NCBI GenBank assembly: GCA_964247055.1
Contig: OZ176050.1
Span: 10,044,001-10,108,000, forward strand
Origin: Paragordius varius
Lineage: Eukaryota; Nematomorpha
Length of the DNA: 64,000 bases
Direction of reading: 5' to 3'
This document shows positions 11,558-24,845 of the stretch, one piece after another. The notes beneath the pieces were generated by a model. That model was not told where the DNA came from and searched no databases. It worked only from the letters and a program-made list of their open reading frames with translations. A program made the position numbers and the translations under genes. Each line of letters starts with the position of its first letter. The first letter of the stretch is position 1.

Positions 11558-14500
11558 ATGTCTGATCTTGATTTCGTGGACGAGCTTCTTGATGAACCTT
11601 GCGAATTTAATTTACCACCGACTAAAAAAAGAACTCTGAATGACATTCGGCAGAGTCTTCTAGCAAAAACCACCAAGTTGCGTAAAAATGGGCAACACGA
11701 AGAAATACTGATCGAGGACGACGATGAAGACGACAGTAATCCACTTTGTATAATTTTAGTTTTTATTTTAACTCCTCCCGATCCAAATCCATATGAATAT
11801 ATACGGTTAGATCCCACATCTATAGAGCTGGTAAATATAGTTGAACAATTACCTTTTAATGGCAGGATTTTATGTGAAAAACAATTGATTGAAGTGTTAT
11901 GCCATTCAAGCGATTGCTTTTTTAGCACACCACGACTTTGGTATAAAAACTTTGAATTATTAAAAAAGCAACATGAGGAAGTCCTGAATAATATAACGGA
12001 TTTTAATTCCTGGGTTGTTTTACTACAATACAGCGAATGCCAGGTATAAATTATATTTTTTTACATATAGCTCCGAAATCCACAAATTATTAGTGAAAAC
12101 AAACAACAGGTTAAATTTTTATTAATAATATATAGATGGCCCTAAATTTGATGCGAAATTCATTTCATGAATTTCTCAAAAGATATCCCTATTGTTATGG
12201 ATACTGGAAAAATTATGCAGATATAGAATTACGATTTGGTGATTTGGATAATGTCTTTAAAGTAATTACTATTAATAAATTATATGCAAATCTATCCTCA
12301 AATATATCCACAAATCTTATAGTAGCTAATAACCTCCATATTTCTTGCCTTAAGTTACTTTCAAATCTCTTTAACATGTCAACTGGTTTACATAATTAGT
12401 ATAAAAACATAAAAAAACCTTTTTTAGATTTATCAGAATGCATTGCGCGCATTCCCCAACAGTGTCGATTTGTGGATTTTTTATTTGAATTTTATCATCG
12501 AACGATCTGCCGCTGAAAATTGTAACCCTATTTTACCACCCGTAATTACAGAACATCAATGGTCTAATGAACAAGTTGACAAGTAAATGTCACATAATAA
12601 TATTTTAGCTATCCAAAATAATGGTTTAATTCGGGTAAAATCACAAATGATTTTGATTATATTAACTATGACATACTTTTTAATATTTTGTAATTTACTC
12701 GAATTAAGTATATAAAAATCACGTTATTTAGCAAATCGTCTGCCATGACAACTTCGGGATTTTTAACATTCGCGATCCAAAAAAATTAATAATGTACTTT
12801 TAAAAATCATATTACACAATAATCTCAAGATTATTTATCATATTTATAATACTCTATATGTTTATTAGAAAAAAATACACTTTAAAAATGGGATCTGACT
12901 CAAATTAGATTTTTACGGTTTCCTACTATATTTAAATTTTCTCAAAATAAAGTATTACAGCATTACAATATTATCAAATCTGGCCAACAGGCTTTTAAGT
13001 TAATAGTTATCATTTTTTTCGTTATACTTGATTTGTTTGAATAAAGAAAAACGGTTTTGTAGATAATCATAGCAAATAAAGTAGGTGGGTAAAGAAAGCC
13101 CGGCCGCTGCAAAATGCTCTAAAAATTTTGGGCAAAAAGTATTTATCATTACCAAAAAAATTACTTACTTGCTAAATTGTAAAGTGGCGCATATCAAAAC
13201 GCTTTAGACTGACAATTTGGCCACACATGACAAATATTTTATGATAATGATCTGTCAGTTATGCCTTTGACGCCTTATAATTACCCATTCAATTTATAAT
13301 AACCCATTTATAATACAAATTATGTTTTAAAGTTTTAAATTAATGTGTTTAATCCCAAATTTAATATTAGCCAACTTTGTTATTTTTTCGGTATATCATC
13401 CTATTTAATTCTGTCACGCTTGATCTTTAATGAGTCATTGTATTAATTCATTTATTAAAGTAATATATGGTTACTATATTTAAGCAGAAAGATGAGAAAG
13501 AAGCATTTTAAGACTTTTTTGGTTGACTTACATCCACAGATGGATTGATTGATTCGTAGTTTTTTTTTAAAAATTTACGGCATACCGAATTAAGTATTTT
13601 CTCTACCTGGTACAAGACGTTTTAGGACATATAGTTTATGAAAATAAATTTTAAATTTATTTCACCACGATCAACAGCCACATATGTGGCAAGTATAATG
13701 AATATAATATATTCTTATTTTACATTAAAATTAGTTTGTATCAATACATTATGTGTTTTTCACTCAATACTTTAAAAATGAAAAATTAAATAAAGTTAAA
13801 AAGACGATATTTTTTTATTGCGGCATAGGATTAAAATAATTTAAAATCATTTATACATAACAACAATTGTCTTAAAGCATGTTGATCATGCTATGTTACA
13901 CAACTTAATGTAATAAAAACGGTTTTTTCCCATAACATAGAAAAAGGCAGTAGCTTTGCCATATAAATATTTTTGTTCTTACATTTATGCTGGTAATGTG
14001 GTTTGATAGTTTTTATCAAAAACTTTGACCACAGATTTTCTACGATATGTAATTTGTTGGTTCGTAATATTTATTCCATGGATTTTTTTAGCCTGTTCAA
14101 ACAAGCTGTTGGCAAAATTGGGTCTGATTTTAAATCTGAGCCATTTTGGGATTTATTCATTTCGTGGGAAATGAAGCATGGATCCATGAAAAATGTCACT
14201 AAGATATACGACGATGTCCTGCGCCGACCTATTGCCGCTTACCGCTATTTCTTTGCAAAGTTTGTCATCAATACCTATATACATCCTTAAAACCATATAA
14301 AACATGCACATTTTTTTTACTGTTTAGATTTAAGAATCATATTGAGACAAACGATCTCCATAATATTTTGGATAGTTCTGAAATAGACTCTTTCATCCGA
14401 GACATGGGCTTAAACTCTACCTACATGGTATATTTGCTTTTTGTAATTGAATGTTCTTTTTAGCTATTGCTTATCCCCTCGTGATACATTTTTTTATTTT

Positions 14501-17500
14501 GACTTTACTAGAATTATATTTTGTAGGATTTAGACGATGATCAAATTATTACGATAAGACAGAAAATTCTGGAATCTCGGCAAAGTATTGTCACAACCAC
14601 CGAAGAAGAAGTTAAACGCATCAAACCTTTTGAAGATAATGTATTTAACATGTTTTTTTATCACTTTATAAATGTCAAATTACTTTAAAATTTTTACAGT
14701 AATCTTTTATAACATTCCTTATTTAATATATGTATAGATCCGTAGACCATACTATCACATTAAGCCGTTAGAACGGTTCCAGCTAAAAAATTGGATGAAT
14801 TATTTAGATTTTATAATGACACGCATTCCTGACTACAATCAACCGGATAGTGTGGCTAAACATAGACTTCGAATTAGGGAATTATTTGAGAGGTGTCTCG
14901 TCACCTGTGCCAATTATGAAGAATTTTGGTTAAAGGTATATTTATACAATGCTTAACTTGACAAGAAAGTTTCACGTTATATAGATATATTGATAAAAAT
15001 ATAGTTGATGCCATTGAATTTATAATATTTATTTCAAGAGTTTTAATTGACATGAAAAATTAATTTTTTGATTGTTTAAAGATTTTTTTTATAACAACAC
15101 TATTTTTGCGCGATTATCCGTCAATTTAGGTGGTTACATTATTAAAAATTTCAACAAACTTATTTCTATTTTTTACTTCGAATAGTTTGCCAAGCATCTT
15201 GAAACATATGATCTTACAACTATGAGGCATGTTTTGCAAAGAGCTGCATTTATTCACCTTCCTACCAAAACCAACATTTTTACCTTTTGGGCAGCTTTGG
15301 AAGAAAAATATGGTATATTTTATCGATTAAATATTTTTGACGTTTTTTCATTAAAATTAAAATTGTGTTTTGAATAATATTTAAATTTTGGAAACATATG
15401 TAAAAAGAATCAAATTTATTATTATTTTTGGCTCTTTAAAAATCTTCAAACTTATATGCAATCTAGGAAGTTTTTAAATATATATATTCAATTTTAAATG
15501 ATTAAAACTAATAAATTAGACCATTTTTTAATAAAATAGTAGATAAGTTAATCAGTGTATGATCACTTTTTATTTTGAAAAAAAGCTTATAACTGAAGGA
15601 ATCAACTATATTTAAATGTTTTAACATGTAACATTCATTGAAATCAACATTTAGTATAACCTTTTGTTTGTTAGGGAATTATCAAACGGCCTTTTTTCTC
15701 CTGAATTTGTTGGATGCAAACGTACCAGATCTCATGCAAACAGCCATTAGTCGAATCAACCTAGTTCGCCGTTCTCCAGTTTTACAGTCCAGGCTAGCTC
15801 TTGAATTCAATCTTTTCACAACAACGAATAACACCAACACTAACCATGCAATCATAAAGAAAGAAGAACCGGTGAATAATGACAGTAATAGTGTTGTAAA
15901 CAAAAAGGATGATACTGTTTTATTAACGAATGGAGAAAATCAGGGCTATGACGCGACCGAAACTGATATAGATGGTAAAATAATGGAAAATTACAAGGAA
16001 CCTACATTATTAACAGATGATGGGGAGCCGTGTGATGTAAAACCCGATCTTTCAAGCATTGCCATTACGTACGATGCTCATTTGATTATAGAGGCTATGT
16101 ACCGGGCCCTACTGAAAAAATATGCAACAAATTTGTGTTACTATGGTTATTATGTCATACAATATGCGCGGTTCCTTGATAAAGTATTACTTTTTCGTGT
16201 TTTATGATAGAAATTTATTATTGTGTATCTTTTACAATGTTGTTGTTAAGTAATTATGAATAATGTGGCTCTATTGTATATATATAATTTACTATTTCTT
16301 AAACCAAGTATTCTATTTTTTTGCGTTCAAAAGCATATTTACTATAATTTGTAATGAAAATATTTAATTGAGTTATATAATATTTTATTTTTAGGTTAAA
16401 AACTCGCGTTTACAAGCTCAACAATTGCTTTTGGAGGCCATTGCCACTGATGCAGTATATTTTTGGATTTTATCTATCTGAAAAAATAAATCAATTTTGT
16501 AAGACATTTTATTATATTTGCCATTATAAATTTTTTGTTATAATAGAATAACGAAAAATTATACCTATTACTCATTGATCTCGAATATCAAAATGAACCA
16601 TTTAACATTGATGCGGTGATCGAATGTTTCGATTTGGCGCTCAATAGTACGTTGCCTGAAACAAGCAAAACCGCTTTTGCACAGCGAAAATATGAGTTTC
16701 TTGAAGCCGTTGATAATGATGTTATGAGGTTTTTTTAATAGTTTTTCCAAAACATTATTTTACGACTATGTTTTTGTATAAACACAATATACCTAATTAT
16801 TTATCTCACAGAATTAATCAAGCAAGGGATGAATTTACCTCAATGTTAAAAAGTTTATTGGGTGGGGAATTTGGTCCTACCTACAACAAGTAGATAATAT
16901 TTTAATTATTCTATTGACTAATAGAATCTAATCATAGTTTTTGGAAACATAATATTATAATTCCTTTGAATAATGCTATAAGAATTGAAGCATTAATTTA
17001 AAAATCATACGGCTTTATTAACGACAAAAATCTTTTATTTTTGATTTAGAAACTTGGTAAAATCCAACACCCCCTTATCACAGCCTGCATCCAATGACAC
17101 AAATGGTGATCAAAATAAAGGTGATGAAAAAAATAATACATTATTGGGTGGTGGAAGCAGTATTAGTACACACAAAATGCACTCCAACTATTATGCTAAT
17201 TATTACCAGAGTTATTTCGCTCAACTTGCCTCAAAGGTTAACATAACCAATTTTAGTTTCTAAAATATAATTATACTTCTCAATTTTGAATAAAACTATT
17301 ACAGTAAATTATACGGACAAAACGTAAAAATATAAAGACAAATATTTTTTTTCAACAACCATACTTTTTAGACCTTAATTTTTCCTCTATAAGCTATTTA
17401 ATTTAATTGTAGTATATAGAATTGAGTGTGTTAGTAATATATATATCTTTATCACACTTGAGTTATAATTAAAAAAAATCAATATTTAAAATTATCATTT

Positions 17501-17652
17501 TTTTAGAAAAAATATTTGTCTTTATATTTTTACGTTTGGTCCGTATAATTTTTTACTGTATTTTAATGTTCCATATTAATATTTAATAGGGTGCCAGCGC
17601 TTTTAAACAACCCTCTACTCATCTTGCCACGATTGTCAAGAAGCAAATTTGA
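11558..17652 (+). CDS. PRPF39: Pre-mRNA-processing factor 39 (PRPF39 / Prp39 homologue)
   Basis: HAT-repeat protein of the U1 snRNP-associated splicing machinery; nuclear. Fourteen exons give 850 aa in one open frame: 11558-12043, 12136-12261, 12428-12582, 14092-14259, 14328-14427, 14527-14640, 14738-14935, 15186-15312, 15675-16183, 16395-16454, 16547-16728, 16812-16889, 17050-17236, 17590-17652. Family landmarks: [16 protein letters not shown] (exon 2), [15 protein letters not shown] (exon 3), [16 protein letters not shown] (exon 4), [18 protein letters not shown] and [15 protein letters not shown] (exon 7), [22 protein letters not shown] (split over exon 8) and QQLLLEAI (exon 10). The Tyr/Asn-rich tail ([11 protein letters not shown]) matches the Tyr-rich end of animal PRPF39. 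Exon 9 carries an acidic, Asn-rich insert of about 75-85 residues. The start at 11558 is preferred over 11531 because a CTTTCCAG acceptor-like site lies 16 nt upstream. The exon 4 start (14092) rests on a strong polypyrimidine tract; 14035 is an alternative acceptor. Confidence 0.93.
12583..14091 (+). other. PRPF39 intron 3
   Basis: The longest PRPF39 intron (1.5 kb). AT-rich; no repeat with recognisable ends and no coding frame seen. Confidence 0.55.
17302..17558 (+). mobile_element. Tc1/mariner-like MITE, family A (copy 1), in PRPF39 intron 13
   Basis: 257 bp with TIRs of about 45-50 bp starting CAGTAAATTATACGGACAAA on the left and ending in the inverse (CCGTATAATTTTTTACTG), flanked by TA on both sides (17300-17301, 17559-17560). 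CAGT ends and TA duplication fit the Tc1/mariner superfamily. The interior shares CAACCATACTTTTT with the copy at 39351. Confidence 0.78.
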
Positions 17653-17743
17653 AAAATGCACTCTATTTAGATTTTACACAATCATCTTAATATATATAAA
17701 TTGAATCTTGTCAATCAATAATATACACATACTTATGACTAAT

Positions 17744-17749
17744 AATAAA
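17744..17749 (+). terminator. Poly(A) signal AATAAA of PRPF39
   Basis: AATAAA hexamer 92 nt after the PRPF39 stop codon in an AT-rich 3' UTR. In DNA this AT-rich such hexamers arise by chance, so placement is provisional. Confidence 0.45.
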
Positions 17750-18514
17750 TATATAAAATTTATTTCGTTTTTATTTATATGGTATAGTTTTGGCGTTTTC
17801 AATATATATACATATAGTAATAAAATTAAAAATAATTTAAATAAAGGCAATGTATCACATAAACATTAACGAGTAAACTTAAAATAATGTGTTTTTTGTA
17901 ATTATATGAAGCATGCGTTGGTTTTGAGCCACCTGTCGGGCAATTTTGAGTCATTTCATCTAAAATTTAAAATAAATCATTGGTAATATAAATTAACTTT
18001 GAATTGTAACATATTCAAGTATTTTACATAGTCTTATAAGCCATATTTAAGTGGTAATTATCAAATATGTTTAAGACATCAATTTCACCATTACTTGAAT
18101 TTTAGTATTTTAATATTAATTCGCCTAGTTTAATAAACAAGTTCCTTACTAACTAATTAATTTCGTTATTATTGTTCGCATTAATATAATATTTTCCGAA
18201 TGCGTGTCATGTTGCCATTTTAATTTTTGCAATATCAGATACCTTCACTTTTTTATTTATTGTTTAATAGCTCCTCCCTGAATATGAGATGCCGTAATAA
18301 CCCCACTGTATCGTCTATACAAACATTTTCACTTTTATATTTTAAGAACACATTTTAGGTTTATCCGAACCTCAAATTTATTAAATATAAAAGGTGTGTA
18401 GTTTAAATTAAAACATGATTAACATTATATTTATTTACTAGAGTCACTTTTTTGCTTTTTTATATAATGGTTAAGACTTAATTTGTATCCTGACTTGTGA
18501 AGGCTTTAACATAT

Positions 18515-18605
18515 GCCTGCCCAAGGCTGACAGATATGATGGAAAAATGCGTAGTTTTGGGGTTCCATCTCCGGCAATCAGTAAGAGTCTTGCGCCCTAC
18601 CTACT
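18515..18605 (+). repeat. Dispersed 91-bp repeat, possibly a tRNA-derived SINE head (copy 1)
   Basis: Shares GCCTGCCCA-GGCTGACAG-ATGATGGAAAAAT and CTTGCGCCCTACCTACT with 26138-26228. A GGGTTCCATCTCC segment resembles a pol III B box. The repeat is GC-richer than its surroundings. Confidence 0.45.
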
Positions 18606-18783
18606 AAAGCTTTAATTTTTAAGTTTTTAACTTTTACACAATTTGGATATCTCTGAAGCAAACACATTTTAGTAAAAATTATTTCAGCATAATTTTTTTG
18701 TTACAATTTAAATTGGGTCAAAAAAAGATTTTTTAACATTTTTATTCCTGATATTTTTGTGTTTATTACTATAATGTTTTAAT

Positions 18784-21700
18784 TTAAATTATACCAATAT
18801 CATTCTGGAGTTGAGGTAAATAAATTTTTTGAAAAGCACAACTTCGCATACGCGGTCCTCTTTCTACGTTCAGTGTTCTTGGGGTCATGTGTGTTGTTAA
18901 TTTCAAATAATATTTTTGATAGGCATTGTACAAAGGCCAAGGGATATCGATTGTTCTTCCAGTAGGAAACCGATTTGGATTACTATTAATATTGCAAAAA
19001 TATTTTATAGATTCTCGCATAAAATATTATAAAATTAACATCGTTGCCAATTATAAATTTTTTTGTTCCTCTATAACACGACGTCAAAATAAGGACCCTA
19101 AAATAATACAAATTTATTAATTTTAATTTATAAATTTACAATCCGCCTAAGTCTCTAGAAATATTCGTTACGGAAGGCCGTAAAGTGGTAACCGCAAAAA
19201 ATCGGAAATAAATTACTATGTTTATGGATAATTACACTAGACAACAAATTTTAACTTTTTTTAACTGCCATTCTTGTAAATTTAAAATTTATTTCATTAA
19301 AGTACATAATTAGTATATCTGAAAAGAAAATTGGTCTAGCATGGAAGGATTTTTTTATATTAGAGTTTATCGATAATTTTTAGCCCCGATTTAACATTAA
19401 ACTCGAAATTTCGAAAATTAAAAGTTTTAGATATGAAGCCATGTATTTTATATCATTAGAAAGAGCGCAAAAAACTGCATCTTTTAAATGGTAGTAAGTC
19501 ATTTAAATCAATCGGATGTAAAAGTTATTTGGATTTAAATGGTTGAAATTTTCAATCCTTAAATAAGTCAGGAATTTTCACAGACATACTAATTTGAAAT
19601 TCATATAAATTATTTTGATATAATTATTAGGGTTATATTAATTATTAATTTTAAAAAAAATGTTTGAAAAAGCTTTTGGTTTGCTTTTTTAATAAAAATT
19701 ATTATTATCATAAATATTTTACCTAGTGGATACTAAAATGCATAGTTATAACTGTAACTTAATTACATAATGGCTATAAAAGATCAAAAATACCTTAAAT
19801 TTTGTTTTTATTTTTAAAATTTCAAAATTATCAGCCTTATAAAGAAAATAAATTAATATTGATGAGATGGTAATTTTTAAAAAACAAAAAACTTAAAAAT
19901 GGTTGTTTTGAGTGACATAAAAGCAATAAAAAAATGTTTTAATCAAAAAAACTTTCTTGTGTTATCTTTTTTGGACATTCATCACCATCTAAACAAAGTT
20001 TGAGCTATTTTCATCCATTAGTTTTAAAAATATAATAATTTAAAAAAATGCTCTCGCTTCGCGCGTTTGTCGCTCTTAGTGTCCAATATTAACTGTCGAT
20101 GTAATACATATTAGTATGAATTTTATAGAGTTTTTATTACTTATTCGAATGATATATTACAAATGGGCATTACTTGTATATTTTCAAAGAAAAATATTTT
20201 TTAGTAAAATTTTGATAAAGAGGGCGCATAATCAAAAAAAATCAAATTATACAAAATTCTTCCAACGAGTTATAATTTTTATTTCAGATTTACTGTTAAA
20301 ATGATACTAAATATCAGAAAATTCAAAAAACTCGAGTGGCAGAAAAATTTGTTGTCCAGTGTTATTAAGAGAACGTTAAAAAAATATATCTCTTTTATTC
20401 TTTATTATCGCTTTTCAAATATAATTTTTTCATTAGCGTCTTTTACGAATCTATGTGTTAATAAAATGTAGAATGTTGGACGTGTTTATCTATTCAAATT
20501 TAAAAGTGAAAATTTTGCGCCGACTCTAACCGGGCTTTTTGAATTAGCTCCTCATTAAGCCCCACCTCGGGTCACTGAGGTTTTTGAAACAGAACAGACC
20601 CTAAATAACGTGTTTATTAGTAATTTAAAAATCATGTAGGCTCATTTAATTCAATAATAACATTAATACTTTTTTATGAGTCCGTTTACATCATCGCCCA
20701 CTTTTTAAATAGCCCCCTTATATTACTTGTCGCTCGGTAAAATTGAATTTTTTACACCAAGTTTACAAAATTAAATTTTTGAAGCAAAAATTTGTAGAAG
20801 TTATAGGACTCTAACAAATCAATAGTAGTTTTAGGTACTAGTATAGAGGCAATCCCCCAACACCTTTTTAGTTAGTGGATGGGTGAGTCCCCCCTATGTT
20901 AAATACCCACTATATAAAAATAATTTGGTGGAGCAATTTTTCGGTAATGGATATAGTTTTAGGTGTTTCTTGCAAAAGGCAAATATTTAGTGTCCATACA
21001 ATTAATTTTATCCAATAATTTTTACTTCCATTAAAGTTTGATTAACTGCTAATAATATAATCCAAGTTAATTAAAAATTTATATACCTGGTATAGGCAAA
21101 GTTGGACCAATATCTCATCATTAGCATGCTCAATTGTTTCTCTTCGGGTGTGTAATTAAGCATAGTATCATTTCTAAAGGGTTCACCAAATACGAAGGGT
21201 ATTTCATCCCCGTGCATTACACCCATCCAAACTGGCCAAGGATTTTGTGAGGACCGATGAGCAAATTGATACATGTAAACATCCATTCCCATTACGGCAT
21301 AATGACTCGCAAACTCATTAACATTACAGGTAAACCATAAATCACCTGCCATGTAATCGATGGATCGTAAAATTTTCTCCGGGTTTTCTGGTTGATCCCA
21401 TGGGCTGTAATGAAAGGCTACGCTTTGTTGGGATACCGGATCTAAATGCCAGTATATGTCCTTGGTAGCGATACTTATATCATTTGGCCTTAAATTGCTT
21501 ACATCATTACGGAGAGGTTGAAACATTTTATCCAAATAGTAGATGCTGAAAGAAGTGCCCTCATTAAGATTTGATCCAACCAACAAGGGTGCACGTTTAA
21601 ATAATCCAAGAGCCAATAACTTTCTCGGGTTAGCTATGATAAAATGTCCATCAATAACCGGAACAAATGGGAATTGCATGACATTGGTTGTAACGAATTC

Positions 21701-22963
21701 CCTGTCTAGTAATGTCGTATGATTAACACTCCTTAAACACTTCATAATTTCATTGGCATATACACCACTTATGTTAGTGTGTGGACATTTCAATGAATCT
21801 GCTAGCAGTGTTGTTCGATGGAGAGCCTCTTGTGGCGTAACCAAAGCCCAAGGTGATGTAGCCGAGGCACTTTGAAGGATAGCATTGTTAAAATATTCGC
21901 TAGAAACAGGCGACAAAAGTTGAAAGGCTACACTAGACGCCCCAGCCGATTCTCCCATTAAAGTAATGCGTTTTGGGTCCCCACCAAATACCTTCGCATT
22001 AGATTGCATCCATTTTATGGCAAGGAGTTGATCTAACAAACCCTGGTTTCCGGGGGCCTCTTGTGTCCCGGAATATAAAAACCCTAATGATCCAAAACGA
22101 TAATTCATGGACATAACGATAACATTCATGTGAGATGCTAAAATTTTAGCATTATATACATCTAAAGTTATCGTTCCACTGTAATAACCTCCGCCATAGA
22201 TCCATACTATAATGGGTAGATAGCTTGTAATAGGTATTGTTGATACATTTAATTGTTGATTCCTGACTCTATCAGAAAGCAATTTAGATTTTGATTTGTT
22301 CGGAACCCATAAGTTAAGATACAGGCAATCTTCCGAAATGGGTGTATTAGCGTTCCACATATTTGACCCGCGAAAGTCTCCAAACACCGTATCTAAAGTT
22401 TGAACACATGAATTTGGGGGATGTAATGCATCTAAAATCCCTTCCCAGTGTTCTATAGCTTTGGGTGCTCTGAATCTTAATTCTCCGATCGGCGGTTTAG
22501 CAAATGGTATGCCATAATAAACATCTAAACAATCGAAATCCTTTGTTGTAGTTGTAGGGTAGGTTCGCAAACCTCTAACTTTGCCTGACAATGTTTGTGT
22601 TATCACTTCATCTGTTTTTACATTATCATTGGGTTGGACTTTGTTCCCTTGTAAAAACTTACCGATATTCAGGAGGGGTGGGTGTAATGGAACCTTGTTT
22701 GCAGAAACGTTAATTAAGAAACTGCTACCCAAACTTTCCAACCCATAGATGGTTTTGATATTTTGAGAATTGGTTTGATAAAAGCTACTGCAGATAAGTA
22801 TGATGATATAAAAAATATAGGGAACTTTGAGTGAGGTAGGCTTTAAAAAACATATTTTTTCCACATATTTTAGTGTAAGTGGTGGTGGTGGTTTAATTTC
22901 TTTCTCAGATTTCGGATGTAAAAATATGGTGGGATTAGTTGCGTTTAATAAAATTTGAGGCAT
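18784..22963 (-). CDS. ACHE: Acetylcholinesterase (cholinesterase-type alpha/beta hydrolase)
   Basis: Hydrolyses acetylcholine at synapses; secreted or membrane-bound. Exons 22963-21087 and 18982-18784, joined across a 2.1-kb intron (AG|T restores Ser in NFAYTSNPNRFP), give 691 aa. A hydrophobic stretch at residues ~48-65 (VPYIFYIIILICSSFY) is a signal peptide or anchor after an unusual 47-residue lead. Catalytic triad: Ser339 in GESAGAS, Glu468 in NLNEGTSF, His584 in MHGDEIPF. Oxyanion-hole motif is GGGYYSGT. The choline-binding Trp of true AChE is present (Trp203 in GSNMWNAN). The three family disulfides have their cysteines. The acyl-pocket stretch VMQFPFVPVIDG keeps only one of the two vertebrate pocket phenylalanines, as in many invertebrate AChEs. 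The last exon encodes WPLYNAYQKYYLKL and RSCAFQKIYLPQL and ends at DIGII without a visible T-tail or GPI signal. A non-neuronal cholinesterase-like enzyme is possible but less likely given the Trp. Confidence 0.92.
19235..20361 (+). mobile_element. CACTA-like non-autonomous DNA transposon in the AChE intron
   Basis: 1127 bp starting CACTAGACAACAAATTTT and ending AAAATTTGTTGTCCAGTG, flanked by TTA on both sides (19232-19234, 20362-20364). CACT ends with a 3-bp duplication fit CACTA/CMC-type elements; PIF/Harbinger also uses TWA targets but normally has other termini. The left TIR has a short extra T-rich run before TAACTGCCATTC, which matches CTGCCACTC in the right TIR. No transposase frame is visible. 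Confidence 0.65.
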
Positions 22964-24175
22964 ATAAAAGCATATTTTGGATGAAATTATGTTTTTGGTT
23001 TCTTTTAGTAACGTTTCATATAACCGGATTTTTTCCCCAATATTAATTTTTGCTCTTAAAAGTATTTTTAGCTATTATACCATTAATTCATCTACAATTT
23101 AAAAGGCGATTTTCTATAATACCACATTGCGGGATGTAATATGAAAACCAATTTCAGGTGTAGTATAATCCAATAATTACATTTGAGAATCAAATTGAAT
23201 TTAATTAATTGAATTATAAATTCATATCATGTCGTCCTTCGAATAAATATTGTCTTATTGTGCTGTCTATAGGTCGTAAAACCTGAGCTGCCTACCTTTT
23301 GTTTTGTTATAATGACGAAAAAACTAATTAAAATTTTGGAATTTAACAACTTTGCAAACAAAGTGTTAATGTAAATTAACATTTGTGCATAATATCGCAA
23401 TAGTATTATAGGTGTGAAAAGAGTGTTGTACCCCGTAAAATTTAGATAATTAAAAAAGTACGCAAGAACATCGAGAATATGTGGTTGGAATTTAAATTTT
23501 GCGGAATATACCACACCATTACTTTTTTACAAGAGTAAAATGAAATTAATTAATATGTTGATTACTTTGTATGGAGAATATAAACAATATCATATCATAT
23601 ATTATTTTTTATTATAATTAATCTTTTTTTACATCAAAATATATAATTAATTTAAGAAAGAGTATTCCTTGATGGTAATTAAGAATTTTTATACTAAACT
23701 ATCTCATTTTTAATATCATAGAAAAGAAAACAGTGGATAAGTCTAAAGCGCAGTATATGTGTAAGTTGTAAAAATATTTATATTTTTGTCATAATTATTA
23801 AGTTATTATAGGATGATAGTGTGGTAGAGAATATTCATTCCATGATAAACTTATTATTTGTGACAAGTGTGTGACACATAAAAATATGTATTTTTTGGAT
23901 CAAATAATAATTAACTAGTAATTTTTATTATGTTCACATCATTATGGTAAATATTTTTCTGATAGGCTTTAGGCAAAAATAACTGTAAACGAAATAGGAT
24001 TCAGTGCATTCAATTATTTATTTATATAGTAATTTGATAATCTTTTTGCTAAAACACTCGCAGTGCTAAAATGGTCATAAGATCTGATGCAACGTATAAT
24101 TGATAGATATGAAAGGTTAATAATATCAGTTTATTTATATATACATATCGGGATAACATATTCATTAGTAAACAT

Positions 24176-24177
<2 letters not shown>

Positions 24178-24209
<32 letters not shown>
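24178..24209. repeat. (TA)n microsatellite
   Basis: About sixteen TA units. Confidence 0.9.
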
Positions 24210-24211
<2 letters not shown>

Positions 24212-24845
24212 TAATAAAAATAATATTTGATTAAAACTAAATAAAAAATATATGCATCTCCAGGGAAAACATAAAATGAATTATATATATTATATATAAT
24301 AAGTTCTCGAACTGACCAAACAATACAATGCTAGAATTCCACAAATGGCAGTTTATTCCTTATATGCAACTATTATTATAATTATATTTCATTAAAGCAT
24401 AACAACTAAATATAATAATAATTAATATATTATATATATTTTATTATTTACAAAGAATAGCATTACCCATAAAAACAAATTGACCCGTTACGCTATTTTT
24501 TTTTATAAATTTAGGCGGCATTTTAGTTTTATTATGTTATAAGGTAAAAAAATTTTACCATTGTATATATAAATCCATAGATACAATTTTTTTGGTATTG
24601 CTTTAACTATTAACTGGTTTAATGAAACTTAATTTAAAAAAGAACTTTTTGAGGGCAAAAGTATCTTTTAAGTGAATTTTTCGGGATTTTCGGATAGGAC
24701 TTGAGATTATTAAGTAAATGCTTTCTCAAAAACCGTCAAGTAATTTACATTCATTTATTTCCCTATACTTTACACTAATTTTCCTCTGATTTAAAACAAA
24801 ATTTATAGTATTAACATGCGATTTAAATTTATTTATAAAAACATA

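Larger units (their letters stand above)
17653..18783. other. Spacer between convergent PRPF39 and AChE
   Basis: Holds the PRPF39 poly(A) signal, a SINE-like 91-bp fragment (18515-18605) and, on the minus strand, AATAAA near 18741-18746 and 18762-18767 that could end AChE mRNA. Otherwise unremarkable. Confidence 0.5.

Noticed and set aside
11515-11928. 137-codon minus-strand frame over PRPF39 exon 1
   Set aside because: Antisense shadow of a confirmed coding exon; Ser run is the complement of the acidic codons.
14035-14091. Upstream extension of PRPF39 exon 4 (acceptor at 14034)
   Set aside because: It keeps the frame, but the added residues do not resemble PRPF39, and the acceptor at 14091 has a much better pyrimidine tract.
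15682-15903. 73-codon minus-strand frame in PRPF39 exon 9
   Set aside because: Shadow of the coding strand; the plus strand is fixed by flanking homologous exons.
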